Assembly (NCBI GenBank): GCA_019614645.1
Contig: JABWDB010000017.1
Span: 4,662,501 to 4,726,500 of the forward strand
Length of the DNA: 64,000 nt
Direction of reading: 5' to 3'
Origin: Stratiolaelaps scimitus
Taxonomy: Eukaryota; Arthropoda; Arachnida; Mesostigmata; Laelapidae
The notes beneath the pieces are model-generated. The model searched no databases. It had not been told where the DNA came from and was given only the letters and a program-made list of their open reading frames with translations. The translations under genes and the position numbers were made by a program. How positions within the stretch are numbered: the stretch's first letter is position 1; the number at the start of each line of letters is the position of its first letter. Positions 40,906 through 52,231 of the stretch are shown here, piece by piece.

Positions 40906-41927
40906 TTACTAAGAAAAGGTGCGCAAGTACAGCAGTGCAATACTGAGAGAATCGGAATCAATAGAGGGCGGTCTGGGCTTTCTGACTGTGGCTGGAACTG
41001 TATGGCCGATACGCATATCGAGTGGTGCGAGCCAGCCGGTCTCGATACTGTCTATAAATCCGGCTAGAAACTGGAGATGAGCACAGATGTCCGTAACAAA
41101 AAGAGCCTATACGATACGCTAATAAAAACTGAAAAAACTGATAAACGAAAGACGCCGTCGGAGCGGATGCGCCCCACGCACATACCGTACCCTCATGTCC
41201 AGTCATCGTTTACGATTTGTGCACATGGCGTAGTCGCACAGTTCATTTGTATATGAACAGTTGCAAATGTCTCTCTAATTTCGTAGCTAGGCTCAAGAAA
41301 CACAATTGTGTGTCACAATCAGCTGAGAGACATGATCGATCTACTGTACGTTACTTGCATGTATAGCCTTTCTGGGAATAGCAGTTCACAGTACAGCAAG
41401 CCGATTATTAGAAAAAACTATTTATTCAGAATCGTCCACGTAGATTTAGTGAAACATTCGGTAAGGCCGTCGTGTCGAGGGTATACAAAGGGCCCAGACG
41501 GTAGACGTTCGCGACCTAACAAACTAATATGAAGGTGGTCCATACAAACTCTACGTACGGTTTATGCCAAAATCATCGAGTTGATACATTTATAGGTACG
41601 ATGGACCAAGTCACACAAACAATTCCAGACGTAATCTGTTCGTTCGCAGCAATTTATCCAGAAAGAGTTTATCACAAGAAGTGTCATGGCCTCGTCATGG
41701 CTACTCGTTTCAAGACCGCACGTATTATCGATAATTGTGTGATGCATAATTCAAATTCAAACAAATGTTTATTGACGGAACTGCTATATACATGCTTAAG
41801 TTCTCGTAAAAATAATAGTTAAAAGAATTATTGCAACGTATATTTTATATATAAAGGGTACACATTTTTTTTTTTGTACAATATGTAAACATTGGGTAAG
41901 ATACAAAACAACTATCCACAAAAATAT

Positions 41928-44189
41928 CTACATCTGATTGATAAAAAATTTTTTCACCTCCGCTGCAAACTTTTTTGCCGAGGAGAGTGAACGAATCTCG
42001 CGAGGAAGAGAGCCCCAGACTGCCGGCAAGCGATAAGCGAGAGCATGGCGGCTAGATTCTTTAACGGCAAAAGGTATCACAAACTCAGTTGGTCTGCGGG
42101 CCGTTCTTCGCACCACAGTGGTAATTGGGAAAGTAATGTCGTTTGGAATACGTCCCTTCGACATCTTAAAGGCAAGAAGAGCTACGTGAATCAAATACAT
42201 AACGCTCAGCTTAGGCAATTCGTACTTCCCCAGAATGTCGGCGACGGAGTCGGAGCGACGTCTGCCAAAGATAGCCCGTAGTGCGTCATTCTGAACAACC
42301 TCTCCTCTCCGAAGAATCATGCTGTAGCCTCCTCCCCAGATAGAGATCCCGTAGCACAACAGAGGTACCAATAAAACTTTATAGAGGTGTAACAGGCCAT
42401 CCACAGGAACCCCACGCTCTCTCAGGCGACGCAAGTTGGCCACCACTGCGTAGCATTTGGGCATGAAGCTCCCTATGTGGTCCTGCCAGCGCATGTTTTC
42501 ATGAAGCGTAAGGCCAAGGCACTTCGCAGACGATGACCAGTGCATCGTTTCACCGGCTACCTGTGTCGGCGACACCTGCACATTTCGTTGAGGCGGGCGA
42601 AAGAGAATGAGGTTGGTCTTGGTCGTGTTGATTACCAGACCGAATCTTTCGAAGGTGTTGATAACCCCCTCCACCTTCTTTAGAGCCTCTTCGATGTCGA
42701 GTTGCAGCGATGAAGGCCGAATTCGAAACAGAAGCGAAGTGTCGTCCGCGTATGCAATGGTCCTACAAAATTTCCCACCAGCGATTTTGAGAAGAATGAA
42801 ATTGACTAGAATTAGAAACATAAACGGCCCTAGAATGGATCCCTGGGGCGTGCCAATGTCAACTTCCAGCCAGTCCGATTCGATGTCCGCTACTTTCACC
42901 GCCTGTCGCCTCGCGGACAAGTACGAGCGAAACCAGTCAACGACACCGGGTTGGCATCCAAGGCACTTCAAGGCCTGCAGGAAAAATGTATGCCGAAGAC
43001 AATTGAACGCAGCAGAGACATCCAATAAGACGCCCAGACATACCTGGTTGTTCTCAATGGTGTCAGATATTTCCTGCCACAGGTGGGCCATTGCGAGTTC
43101 AGTCGAGCGTGCCCTACGAAAACCGAATTGACTAGCTGAGAGAAAATCTATCGAGTGAAGATATTTCTCCAGGCGGACCATCACTACCTTCTCGATCACC
43201 TTGGACAAGTAATCAACCAACGAGATTGGTCGGTAATTTGACAGATGCTTCCGATCCCCCTTCTTCTTATATAGTGGTATAACTGAAGCGTCTTTCAACT
43301 TGCGTGGAAATGTCCCCCTACTCAGCGACAGATTGGCTATGTGAGCAAAAGGTCTCGCGAGCACCGCCGACGCACGTTTTACCAGAGCGCTGGGGATCCC
43401 TGCTGCGCCTGTAGACCAACTAGCCTTCGTAGATTCAAGCACTGTCTGAATCTCCACACAGTTGACTTGGGAGAACTCAAATGTGGTGTTTCGACAGGGC
43501 CAGATCGATGTAAGCTCCGGCTCGATATTATCGTCGATCCGAAGAGAGGCAACCGTTTTTGAGCCCACCGCAGCAAAATGAGTATTTAATTCATTCGCAA
43601 TCTCCTGCGGACTTGTCAGTTCGCCGGATTCGATGACCAGGGCTGTTGGCAGTGCCGCTTTTTGTCTCTCCCGTCCACAGGCAGCGTTTACAAACTCCCA
43701 CAACTTCTTTGCATTCCCTTTATGTCGCCCAAACTGCTCTCGGTAAAACGAGCTCCTAGCAATTTGAAGGTCGTGTCTGTATCGACGAAGACTATGATAA
43801 TACGCCATCTTGGATTCTAAGGATCTATTTCTCAAGTACCAGCGGTATAGTTTGTTCACCGAATGGCGCAGACTCCGAAGTCTCGCATTGAACTGGAATC
43901 TCTTTTGCTGTGGAGGTCTACGACTCACCCTGACAGTGAAACACTTATCGTATTCTCTCGTTATAATAGAGCTGAAAGCCTCGAAAGCCTCGTCCGCGTC
44001 CACCGCCTGGTAGACACACTGCCAGCTCAGTCTGCTAGTGTTCCCCAAAAACTTCTCGATGCTAACACCATCATGTTGTCTGACTAGATTCGTCTCACTG
44101 TCATCGGCGTCCCTTAGACTAACGGAAGACCTGCCTGTGAGCGAAACGACAGTAGGATAGTGATCTGAGAAAAGAGGGGTACACCACAC
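41928..44189 (-). pseudogene. LINE ORF2 fragment: endonuclease tail plus complete reverse transcriptase
   Basis: The open frame runs 789 codons from 44297, but only about codon 38 onward belongs to the element; the first codons come from flanking (TA)n. Residue numbers here count from the ORF start. SDHYPTV (44-50) is the end of the endonuclease domain. RT motifs follow: NYRPISL (354-360), QFGFRRARST (390-399), LDVSAAFN (425-432, motif A aspartate present), GTPQGSILGP (482-491) and YADD (516-519, catalytic pair present). The C-terminus carries the W.SLPREIRS...F....K.F tail typical of CR1/L2/Jockey-group proteins. No stop or frameshift is seen. Because the endonuclease is lost, the copy should not be able to move by itself. 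It matches no host gene role. The clade assignment is from motif style only. Confidence 0.85.
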
Positions 44190-44208
44190 GGGGTGTACCC
44201 CTCTTTTC
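44169..44208. repeat. Perfect 17-bp hairpin at the LINE 5' junction
   Basis: Arms at 44169-44185 and 44192-44208 are exact reverse complements, separated by a 6-base loop (ACACGG). The inner arm encodes LINE residues (W-C-T-P-L-F). The outer arm is an inverted copy of the same bases placed where host flank should begin. Confidence 0.9.
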
Positions 44209-44225
44209 ACGGCATACGAAATATC

Positions 44226-44245
44226 ATATATATATATATATATAT
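44226..44245. repeat. (TA)n tract beside the LINE 5' end
   Basis: About ten TA units close to the LINE hairpin; the LINE ORF runs artificially through them as alternating Tyr/Ile. Confidence 0.9.
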
Positions 44246-47200
44246 TATAGTCTATGTCAACGCAACACTGCCTCATACCAGCATGCCACACTTGCATGAT
44301 AACGATATACTATCATCATAATAATCGGCGAAATATAGCCACATTATGACAACCGTCCAGTTGACGTCGGTGATTCCTCCTTCATCATTTATTTCAGGCT
44401 TGGCCACCACGTTCAAGCAGACGGTATTACCAGTGGACTCTATCAACGAAATGATTAAACAGTCTCCCCGCTCGGCCATAATGTGAGAACGATTCGCTTC
44501 CAGCTCTCAGAGCCTCTCTGCGTGCGTAAACGCACCAAATCTAGAAGCTTATTTCATGCCGCCGGCCGAAATATCGGCTGAAGACCATTTGAGTTAATTA
44601 CAGGAGATATGCAGTATCGGGCCAGTTGCAATGAGATGAGACAGACAGTGAGGCGATTCGACCACTATTCGCTGTCGGCGGCCGTCGGGCGTGCTCCGTC
44701 TGAGCGTGTTTTTTCTTCGCTCTGTGAATGGGGGGTGGGACAGTACGATAGGAGTTTGGTGGGGGTTCAGCGTGAGCACGGTGAGATAACAGTTCGCGAG
44801 TAGCTTTCCTCGGTGCGACTCTCCACGACCCCCCCTGCTCCCCCTCTCTGTCTCTCGGGAGGGGGCGGGGGTGCGCGAGGGTCCAATATCGGATCCCAGC
44901 ATTTTTAGAGGACATTCCCATCGGAAACTGTTCAAGAAGCACTTAATGCATTGGGATTGCAAGGGAAGCAGGGACGACGCTAGAGAGAGCGCTATCCCAC
45001 AGACAAAAAGACGGGACGGCGACGATCGCGGCAGCAGCAAGCGGAACAGGGCGGCTGGAGGGGCAGCGGCGACAATCGAGGCGAGGTCCGCAGTCAGGAG
45101 TCCAGCTGTGTGAGAATAGCCGCATGCTACACATACTGTATTGTCGCGTACGTCAGTCAACGTTGGCCAACGTCTCTCGGGAAGAGAGGGGATGACCAGC
45201 GGATGACGGAGGTTTGCGTAAACGGTTCCAATTCAGGTGGACGGAAATTCGGTCCTGGCTCACGTGGTGCACATTATCTGTGTGACTGTATCTATTGCAG
45301 GTAACTGGTAATTCAACGTTGTATCTCCTTCTTATCTCTACTATTCAGTGTGTTACATGACGACTAGGCAAGCACCCACGCACACAAACACACTAATAGC
45401 TGTAATGCTAACCATAGCGTAACATCACAGCAGCGCGGGGTCCCAATGCCGAGACTTCGCGGTGGATCTGACAAAGAAAGCTTCAATTAAGTCCTTATTG
45501 GTTACGTTATATGTTTTAGCAGTGGAGAAGGGCGAGATATTAGCCGGGCACTAATGACTGTTGACTATCAGCCTCGACATCATGGTGTCATTTCCCTTCA
45601 GTATTTTCCCCGTATGGGGAGAACATTGCATCCGTGCTCATTGAACGTGTTATAAGCAGCTCTGGTCGTGTTGACTGTGTGGTTGTGGGCCCGTAATTGT
45701 ACAGCTGCTATACGATTGTGAGCGACGTTAATTACTCACCAGCAATTAATGGCCCCACTTAGCACCCTTGATTTTCTAGCAGCCTCCTTGCAGAAATGAA
45801 AAGTGACTGAATTACATGTAGACTGTGCTACAATATGGCTCTCATGCACCTCTAGCATCGGTGTACATAAGCGCGGTCAGCAGGTACCCTGCTGAAGGTG
45901 AAGCTAAATCATCTTCGTGCATATGTCGCCTAACACATATTAGGCTGTACGCTGGTTGGCGGTTCGTGTTGGAGACGGCTTATTCGTTTATAGTCGTATT
46001 GTGTCGTGAATCATACACATACGCGTGTCATCTGACTGACAGGTGATAAATGGCTTATATACAGCCAAGCCTGACCTGCACGCTCTCCTCTGGATGGTGA
46101 CGATTTGTTCCAGCTAAGCACTAGTTATCCTCGCGTGTTGGACAACCTCGTATAAGCACCCTATCATCAGAAGTACTGTGGATCTTGCAGTGTTAACCTA
46201 TGCAAGCGGTGGCTGACGCATGACGTGGAGCTGCCCATCAAGCGTGCATACCCTGTTATGTGACGGTAGAAGCGGAGCTCCGTTTGTTGCTACAGACGGT
46301 GATATGTTTAGGTTGTTTGATAATGAAATGATTCGTCCATTTTAATAAGATGAAAGTGTGTCCTTTCGTAGATTCATCCCCATCGTATACTTAGCTATGC
46401 TCATGCTGCTCGAGCGCTTGAGCGTTTCGAAGCATAAATCACCTAGAAAGGCAATTGAAAAACAGATTCTAGCTATTTATATACCTCTCGTTGCATACAT
46501 ATGGTGGACTCATCTAAGATTTCGAGCGATCTCACGAATACTGTTGTAGTATTCTGTAAAGTGAGAGAGGCATACCAGATAGAACGGTGCGCTCATATAA
46601 TGTCGTCTAACATATTTCATTTCAATCCATCGAGTGACCTTTGTCGTTTCACAGACAGCTGTTTGTTTCACAGATGTCTGTCGTGACTGTTTTTCAACCT
46701 CGTGTGTTAGCGGGTCATCCCTTGGAACTAGCGATGTCGCAATCGATAGTTACTGAGGAGACAGAAAGATCAAAAAAAATCTCAGACAGATCAACGTCTC
46801 CCAGCCAACGATACCCCTCTACAATACATCAGTGGACGTTATTAGATGAACTAGTGCGTTCCACTGTAGCTGTTGAGTTCAAGTACATATAACGAATAAA
46901 TGAGCGCTCTGAATATTTTCGTCTTATGTGAGCGGGGTTAAGCCCGCGTTTTTGCGTTTTGTATTCTGTGCTTACGTACATTATAATAGAATGTCGGAAA
47001 GTGACGCAGCTGTATAAAACTCATTATAGCAAATGTATAGAAATTACAACACCAAATTAATACAGATCAGTTAAGTAAATAAATATTAAGGACGTTTTGA
47101 GAGACAATGAATCTTTTAACTACTGAATGTAGAGTTAACAGAACAAATGAAAATTCGAATATGACAAGGGGAAGTAAACAATCTGTAGCGTTCTCTGCCT

Positions 47201-47906
47201 AGATACAGGGTGTTTAGCGTATACTTCAGCGTACCTCATAGTAACGATTGAATTAAAGCTCACGTACGAACGAGGAGCACGAGGCAAAAATAGATAATCT
47301 AATAAAAAAAAACATATGGAAATGTGCACTACCTGAATATGAAAACTATGCTCAAAACAGAGCAATTGGTTAGCGGAACAGACAATGAAGCCTTCATCCC
47401 TGTTTAAGACATCGGATACGTAAAATGCGATGAGCTTATTTCATGAGTCGTGTAACCCAGGTGGCAGAAGTGAAGATCAGGAGCATGACCTTTCGCAATG
47501 AAATGTCGAGTTGATTTATTGCAGGTGCACCTGAATTCAAAGGCAACTATTACATATAATGTAATACGGTTACGAATTCTGCTTACCGCCTATATGCCTG
47601 TTCTATAAATAAAACTGTATAAGCGTCACAATTCATTATCTATACGATGCCTGCCTTGGTATCAAATGCTTGTCTGTCTTAAGGTTTGCTGAGATGTTCA
47701 CTTAAATGCATAATTGAATTTTTCATACCTCGAGCATTTAAGTGGTTATTTTCCTTCTCAGTTTTAATGGTAACTTACGTGTGGCTAATACCGCAACGAT
47801 TGGTAGCTTGGTAACAATAACTTAATACATTTCGCTGTCGATACGGATATACTACCCTTTGTATCTAAGTTTTTTGGTATATGTATTAACAAAGCCACGC
47901 GTATGT

Positions 47907-47944
47907 CCTCAATACATGAGGTCAGCCTCAATACATGAGGTCAG
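47907..47944. repeat. Perfect 19-bp tandem duplication
   Basis: CCTCAATACATGAGGTCAG occurs twice head to tail. Each unit contains an inverted repeat (CCTCA and TGAGG). Confidence 0.95.
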
Positions 47945-49205
47945 TGGAACAGTCTGCTCTTGTGAGCGTATTTCTCTTTATTTATTCTATATTGGGCGTT
48001 GCCATGGGTTGATGCCAGGGAACTCCAGCTGGTTTTTATGAACAGTGACCATAATTCATCCCAATTTTAAGGTAGAGCCAACGACTACTACTTGAGATTG
48101 TAACAATTAAATGCGATTATCCTTTATTGTATAATATATGGAAGGTTTGGAATGATTTATCCCTAGTTAGGGAAGATACCGAGAAGAACGCTCCCTTGTG
48201 TAAATCCTGTACTTTATCCAAATATAAATAAATATCATACGAATATAAATAACAACGTGGCGGATTAGCTTACATTAAAGGTACGAAGAACGTAAGCAGT
48301 AAGTGGCTGCATGCAACCGCATGAAATTACCGCCGTTGATATTGTTAACAGTAATCTTCCCATGGCCGTGTAGCTCCCCGCGCTCGTGAACACACTGATT
48401 TGACACGCTTGCTTAACCGCTGTTCCGCAACTACCCAAAAATTGTAATCGCTACTTAGTATCATAACCTCGACCCTCTGCTATAACGTTAACGCGTAATT
48501 ATGTAGGAAAACATTAACCTGACGTAAGCATCAGCGGCGGCACAGCGTTGCATGCTGTGTCCAATACATTGTTTGCACAAGTTTAGCTTGGCCGTTAGTC
48601 TAACACAAAATAAATGTATGAGGGTACTAACCGCCAGCAGCGCCCATCCTTCTTGGGCTACACTTGAAGACGTCGCCATGCTGGATAGTCGTAAGCTGTG
48701 CAAATCTGTCGAGAAGATCGCCGCCTTCTGTCCGGCCAGCCTACGTTCAGGGCTGTGAGGTCGTATACGTGAGAACGTGTGCCCTGGTGAGTATAGCCCC
48801 CCCTCCCCCGACGTGTTTGAATATAGCAACAAAAATATATAACCCCTATTTACGCCCCCTCCCCTCTAGCCCATATCCACAGGCCTCTTCTGCTTCTGTA
48901 ATCCGGACGCTGTGGTGTCTATGACTGGCACGACGAGTGCTGCCGCCGGCTGCCATTTCTCGTGAACAACTTTAAATTACTACTCTTCGCTTGACTTGGA
49001 ACTCCCACGAGTAGAATATTTTATAGCTGCGCAAACGCGACGCGCCTCTCTGGAAGAGCCGTATTTCATTTCGGCGAGATTTATATGAAATTTCGGTTGC
49101 ACTCAGTTAGCAGGCCGGGATAGCCAGCATTTTGACTAAATCACACATTGCAGATGGTGGTATATTATATATAGTACACATGCAACAGAATGCCATGCTT
49201 TCTAC

Positions 49206-49239
<34 letters not shown>
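49206..49239. repeat. (TA)n microsatellite
   Basis: Seventeen TA units, the longest pure tract in the window. Confidence 0.95.
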
Positions 49240-49241
<2 letters not shown>

Positions 49242-50904
49242 GAAAGTTGGGCAACCCTATGGGACACTGATCAAGGTTGACGGCTTTGAAGGCACTTACT
49301 ATTCTTTATTATTCCTGCTATACACATAATATAAGTATCAGAAAAAAAATCCACAAAAAGTTATCTCAGAGGGCATCAAGCTTTAGTGAAAATCTTGAAG
49401 AGCTAGGGTGCAGTTAGATTTTTCTGGAGATTTTTTTTCATCTATTTTGTGTATTTTACTATACACGTTGCTATCCAGATATGTGTCTGCAGAAAAAGAC
49501 AAACATTCACTATCGAAACCGTCAAACATTGGTTAGTATCTTACATTGTTATGCAGCTAACACCCTGTGTATAAAGATATAGATATATACACGCACATGG
49601 GACCCAAGAGTCGATTTTGAACGTTTTTAGTAGCCATCCCGCAGCGAAATCCGTTGCGATTATTTTGCCGCCCTTCGAAGACGTCGTTCTGTGTGAACTG
49701 CCCATAGATCAGCTACACTATCACCTGTGGTTGAATTGCCCTCATTGGCATTCAATAAACGGTCTGGCAGCATTCGACTAAATCATTCATCAATTTCGAG
49801 CAAGATACTTCCAAAATACGTCTTGATCTTTCCGCGAGATCCGCACCCTCACCTGCCGCATACAACCGTCAACATCACTAACAGTCAGCAGTCTCGCACC
49901 TCGCCGGAGAAATATCTGAAGGGGTTGTTTATAGCAAATGCACCTTCCTGTCAAAGTAAAATGATTTACGAAACTCTAAACCTGTTGCCTGTCCGCCGAC
50001 TTGTCAGGTCCGGCTAACCCTAAGCGTTAAAGCGATGCTTGTTGGAAGAGAGAAAGAAAAGACAGGTGTCCTTCGCACCTATGTTATGAAGATATTGTTA
50101 CATCAGCCGCTTTCGCGTTGAGTCTGACATAGGTCCCGCATTTGAAAAATCACTTCAGCTTCCACAGAACGCAGAAAGCAAATCCTGCAAATGTAAAATA
50201 ATGAACACAAGTGAATTTTCGTTGACACAGGAGTCCGTGGAGTGGACTCTCGTCGATTTTTTCGACAAATTCGTACGTTACAGGGCCACCACTATGAAGA
50301 CGCCTGCAATGGCGGTAGATGCTGAAACGAACTCGCTAGGGGCGAGTGCTGTTCACGGTTTTTCCCATATGCATCTATTATATAATAGTTAGCATTAGAG
50401 CGGCGAAGCTAAACCTGTGCAAACAGTGGATCGAATACGAGCCTTGAACTTATCAAAGTGATGCCCGTATGCAGTGCGTTAAACAGTTGGAATCCTTATG
50501 ACAACAATAACAACTTCGAAGCAGTGTGTATACATTAGTATGCACTAATACCACCAGCAGTTTGGAGCGTCCGTCGAATCGCAAACTGCATCGGATCCCT
50601 CAAACGCTCATCTATGTTGAGGATGACCCATATATCCTCGAGGGACGTTATCATACATAAACTACTACAAACCTCGTCGATGTAGCCTGCTATATGATAG
50701 CAACACATTTGAATTTTTCGGTGAAGGGCTTTATAGCATACAGGGCAAATCTTTTACTTGAGCGGTGCTCACATGAGCACGATCACGATAGACAAAGTCT
50801 CGAGAACTGCCATCATCGATTGCGCCGATAGGCCCACACAACAGTACGCAAAATCAAGGGAACGTTCCGAACGGCATAATACAGCCATGTAGATATCCTA
50901 AAGT

Positions 50905-51101
50905 AAATTTTTGGCGCTGACTTTCAGCCAACATTTATAATAATTTCCACGGAACTGCTTTCGGGATGGCTTTGCAAGGACGGACCCCCTTAGATGCAGA
51001 TATGGATCTAAGGGAGATCGGTGGGGATCGAACCCGTACGGCTACGCGTCTCCTCCGACTTGCTAGGCACACGCGAGTGCACCACGCCAACGGGCTCGAC
51101 T
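50905..51101 (-). mobile_element. tRNA-derived SINE (family S1), second copy with head
   Basis: On the minus strand the copy begins GTCGAGCCCGTTGGCGTGGTGC (A box) and has B box GGGTTCGATCCCC, then the S1 body. Between head and body there is an extra CTTAGAT...ATCTAAG inverted repeat missing from the 63439 copy. The tail AAAAATTTACTTTA resembles that of the 23813 copy. Confidence 0.8.
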
Positions 51102-52150
51102 GCCATCTAAATATTCCATGGCTATATATCATGACCAGCCTCCATCTTTCCCTACATTTAGCATCAACCTTCTGCTACCCAACCCACCGTAGTCTCTTAC
51201 CCTTATATTATATTACATATCATATACGTGTCTTGCTCGGCATCTTCACAGATTCCTAAAGAAGCCGTCAGACAGATAGAGCATCCTGTGTGCAGAGGTC
51301 AGCCACCGCCTCCACGATATGAGCACTTATAATAACCTATTCCAGAAGAACCCAGGCTGTCGAAGGGCGGCTCATTACCGTAGGCCGAATAACTAACTGA
51401 ACGCTTGACCAGCGCTCCCATCAACGTTGAGTGCGAAACACAAGCGACTGCTTCCGTACGTATACTAAATTACTTAAAGTGCATGCACTGTACAAAGGCA
51501 CAAAGGGTATGGTACTTCAGTTGAGTAGAATAGGCAACAGTACTCACACAATCGTATGATGGACCTGACGCTACAAGGAAGAAACAATACATCTGCGCTT
51601 GTCTCTCCCACTGCATAATTAAGTTATCTACATACGTCGTTACTCTGAGCGCCTCTCCCGACTTCCACATGTATCTCCACATATGTGACTGAGACGGGGT
51701 TATGACTAACGTCTGAAACGAGTCAGTCATACGCTACAAATACTTGTCGAGGGCCATGGACTGGCAATACCACAGCGGTGACGAGTGCGCGGCACACGCT
51801 AGCCTTGTCCTTCCTGTTAGTGTTGTGTAATCGTCCAAGCTCTCGTTACGTAAATAACGTTGCCGTTATTGTCGTTTCAGCGAAGCGAGGGTCGGTTGCG
51901 GCCAGAGTGACGACTTGGGCACGACGGGAATGTATAACTATGATTAAGAAGAAGGCTATATTGTTGGGGGGTCAAGAGGGTACGGGAGACCAGTGAGGGA
52001 TGCTTTAAGTACAAATAACAATTATCAACACAGCGGGTGAACCAGAAGTTAAATACTTAAATAGCACTTGTAATATCGTTTATATATATATATATATATA
52101 TACATATATATGTATATATTTTTTTTATTAAAATAAACTTTATTATCACA

Positions 52151-52208
52151 TGATACATTACGTATACACAAGTGGTGTAACCACTTGTGTAACAAACGTA
52201 ATGTATCA
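52151..52208. repeat. Fold-back palindrome embedded between (TA)n tracts
   Basis: The arm from TGATACATTACGT to ACACAAGTGGT pairs with ACCACTTGTGT to ACGTAATGTATCA across a 3-base loop, with a small bulge. (TA)n tracts lie at 52079-52120 and 52213-52231. It could be a tiny fold-back transposon or a snap-back repair product. Confidence 0.85.
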
Positions 52209-52231
52209 TCCTTATATATATATATATATAT

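Larger units (their letters stand above)
41865..44208 (-). mobile_element. 5'-truncated non-LTR retrotransposon (CR1/L2/Daphne-like LINE)
   Basis: LINE on the minus strand. Its 3' end is marked by a stop codon at 41928-41930, a short 3' UTR of about 50 bases and an 11-base A tail (T run at 41865-41875). The 5' end is truncated: only the last motif of the apurinic-type endonuclease (SDHYP) remains before the linker and the reverse transcriptase. ORF1 and nearly all of the endonuclease are missing. The RT frame is undamaged, so the insertion looks young although it arrived incomplete. The 5' boundary is a perfect inverted repeat (44169-44208). A (TA)n tract lies just outside it. The sequence GTGTACCC after the A tail recurs at the 5' junction, which suggests microhomology at integration. 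Confidence 0.88.
44298..50904. other. Intergenic, with one GC-rich block
   Basis: The block at about 44600-45110 holds overlapping frames on three or more frames, including a 188-codon minus frame, with no domain seen. The rest is AT-rich with a tandem duplication and a (TA)n tract. Confidence 0.5.

Noticed and set aside
44594..45160. 188-codon minus frame
   Set aside because: It overlaps several other long frames in a GC-rich block, so it is best explained by composition.
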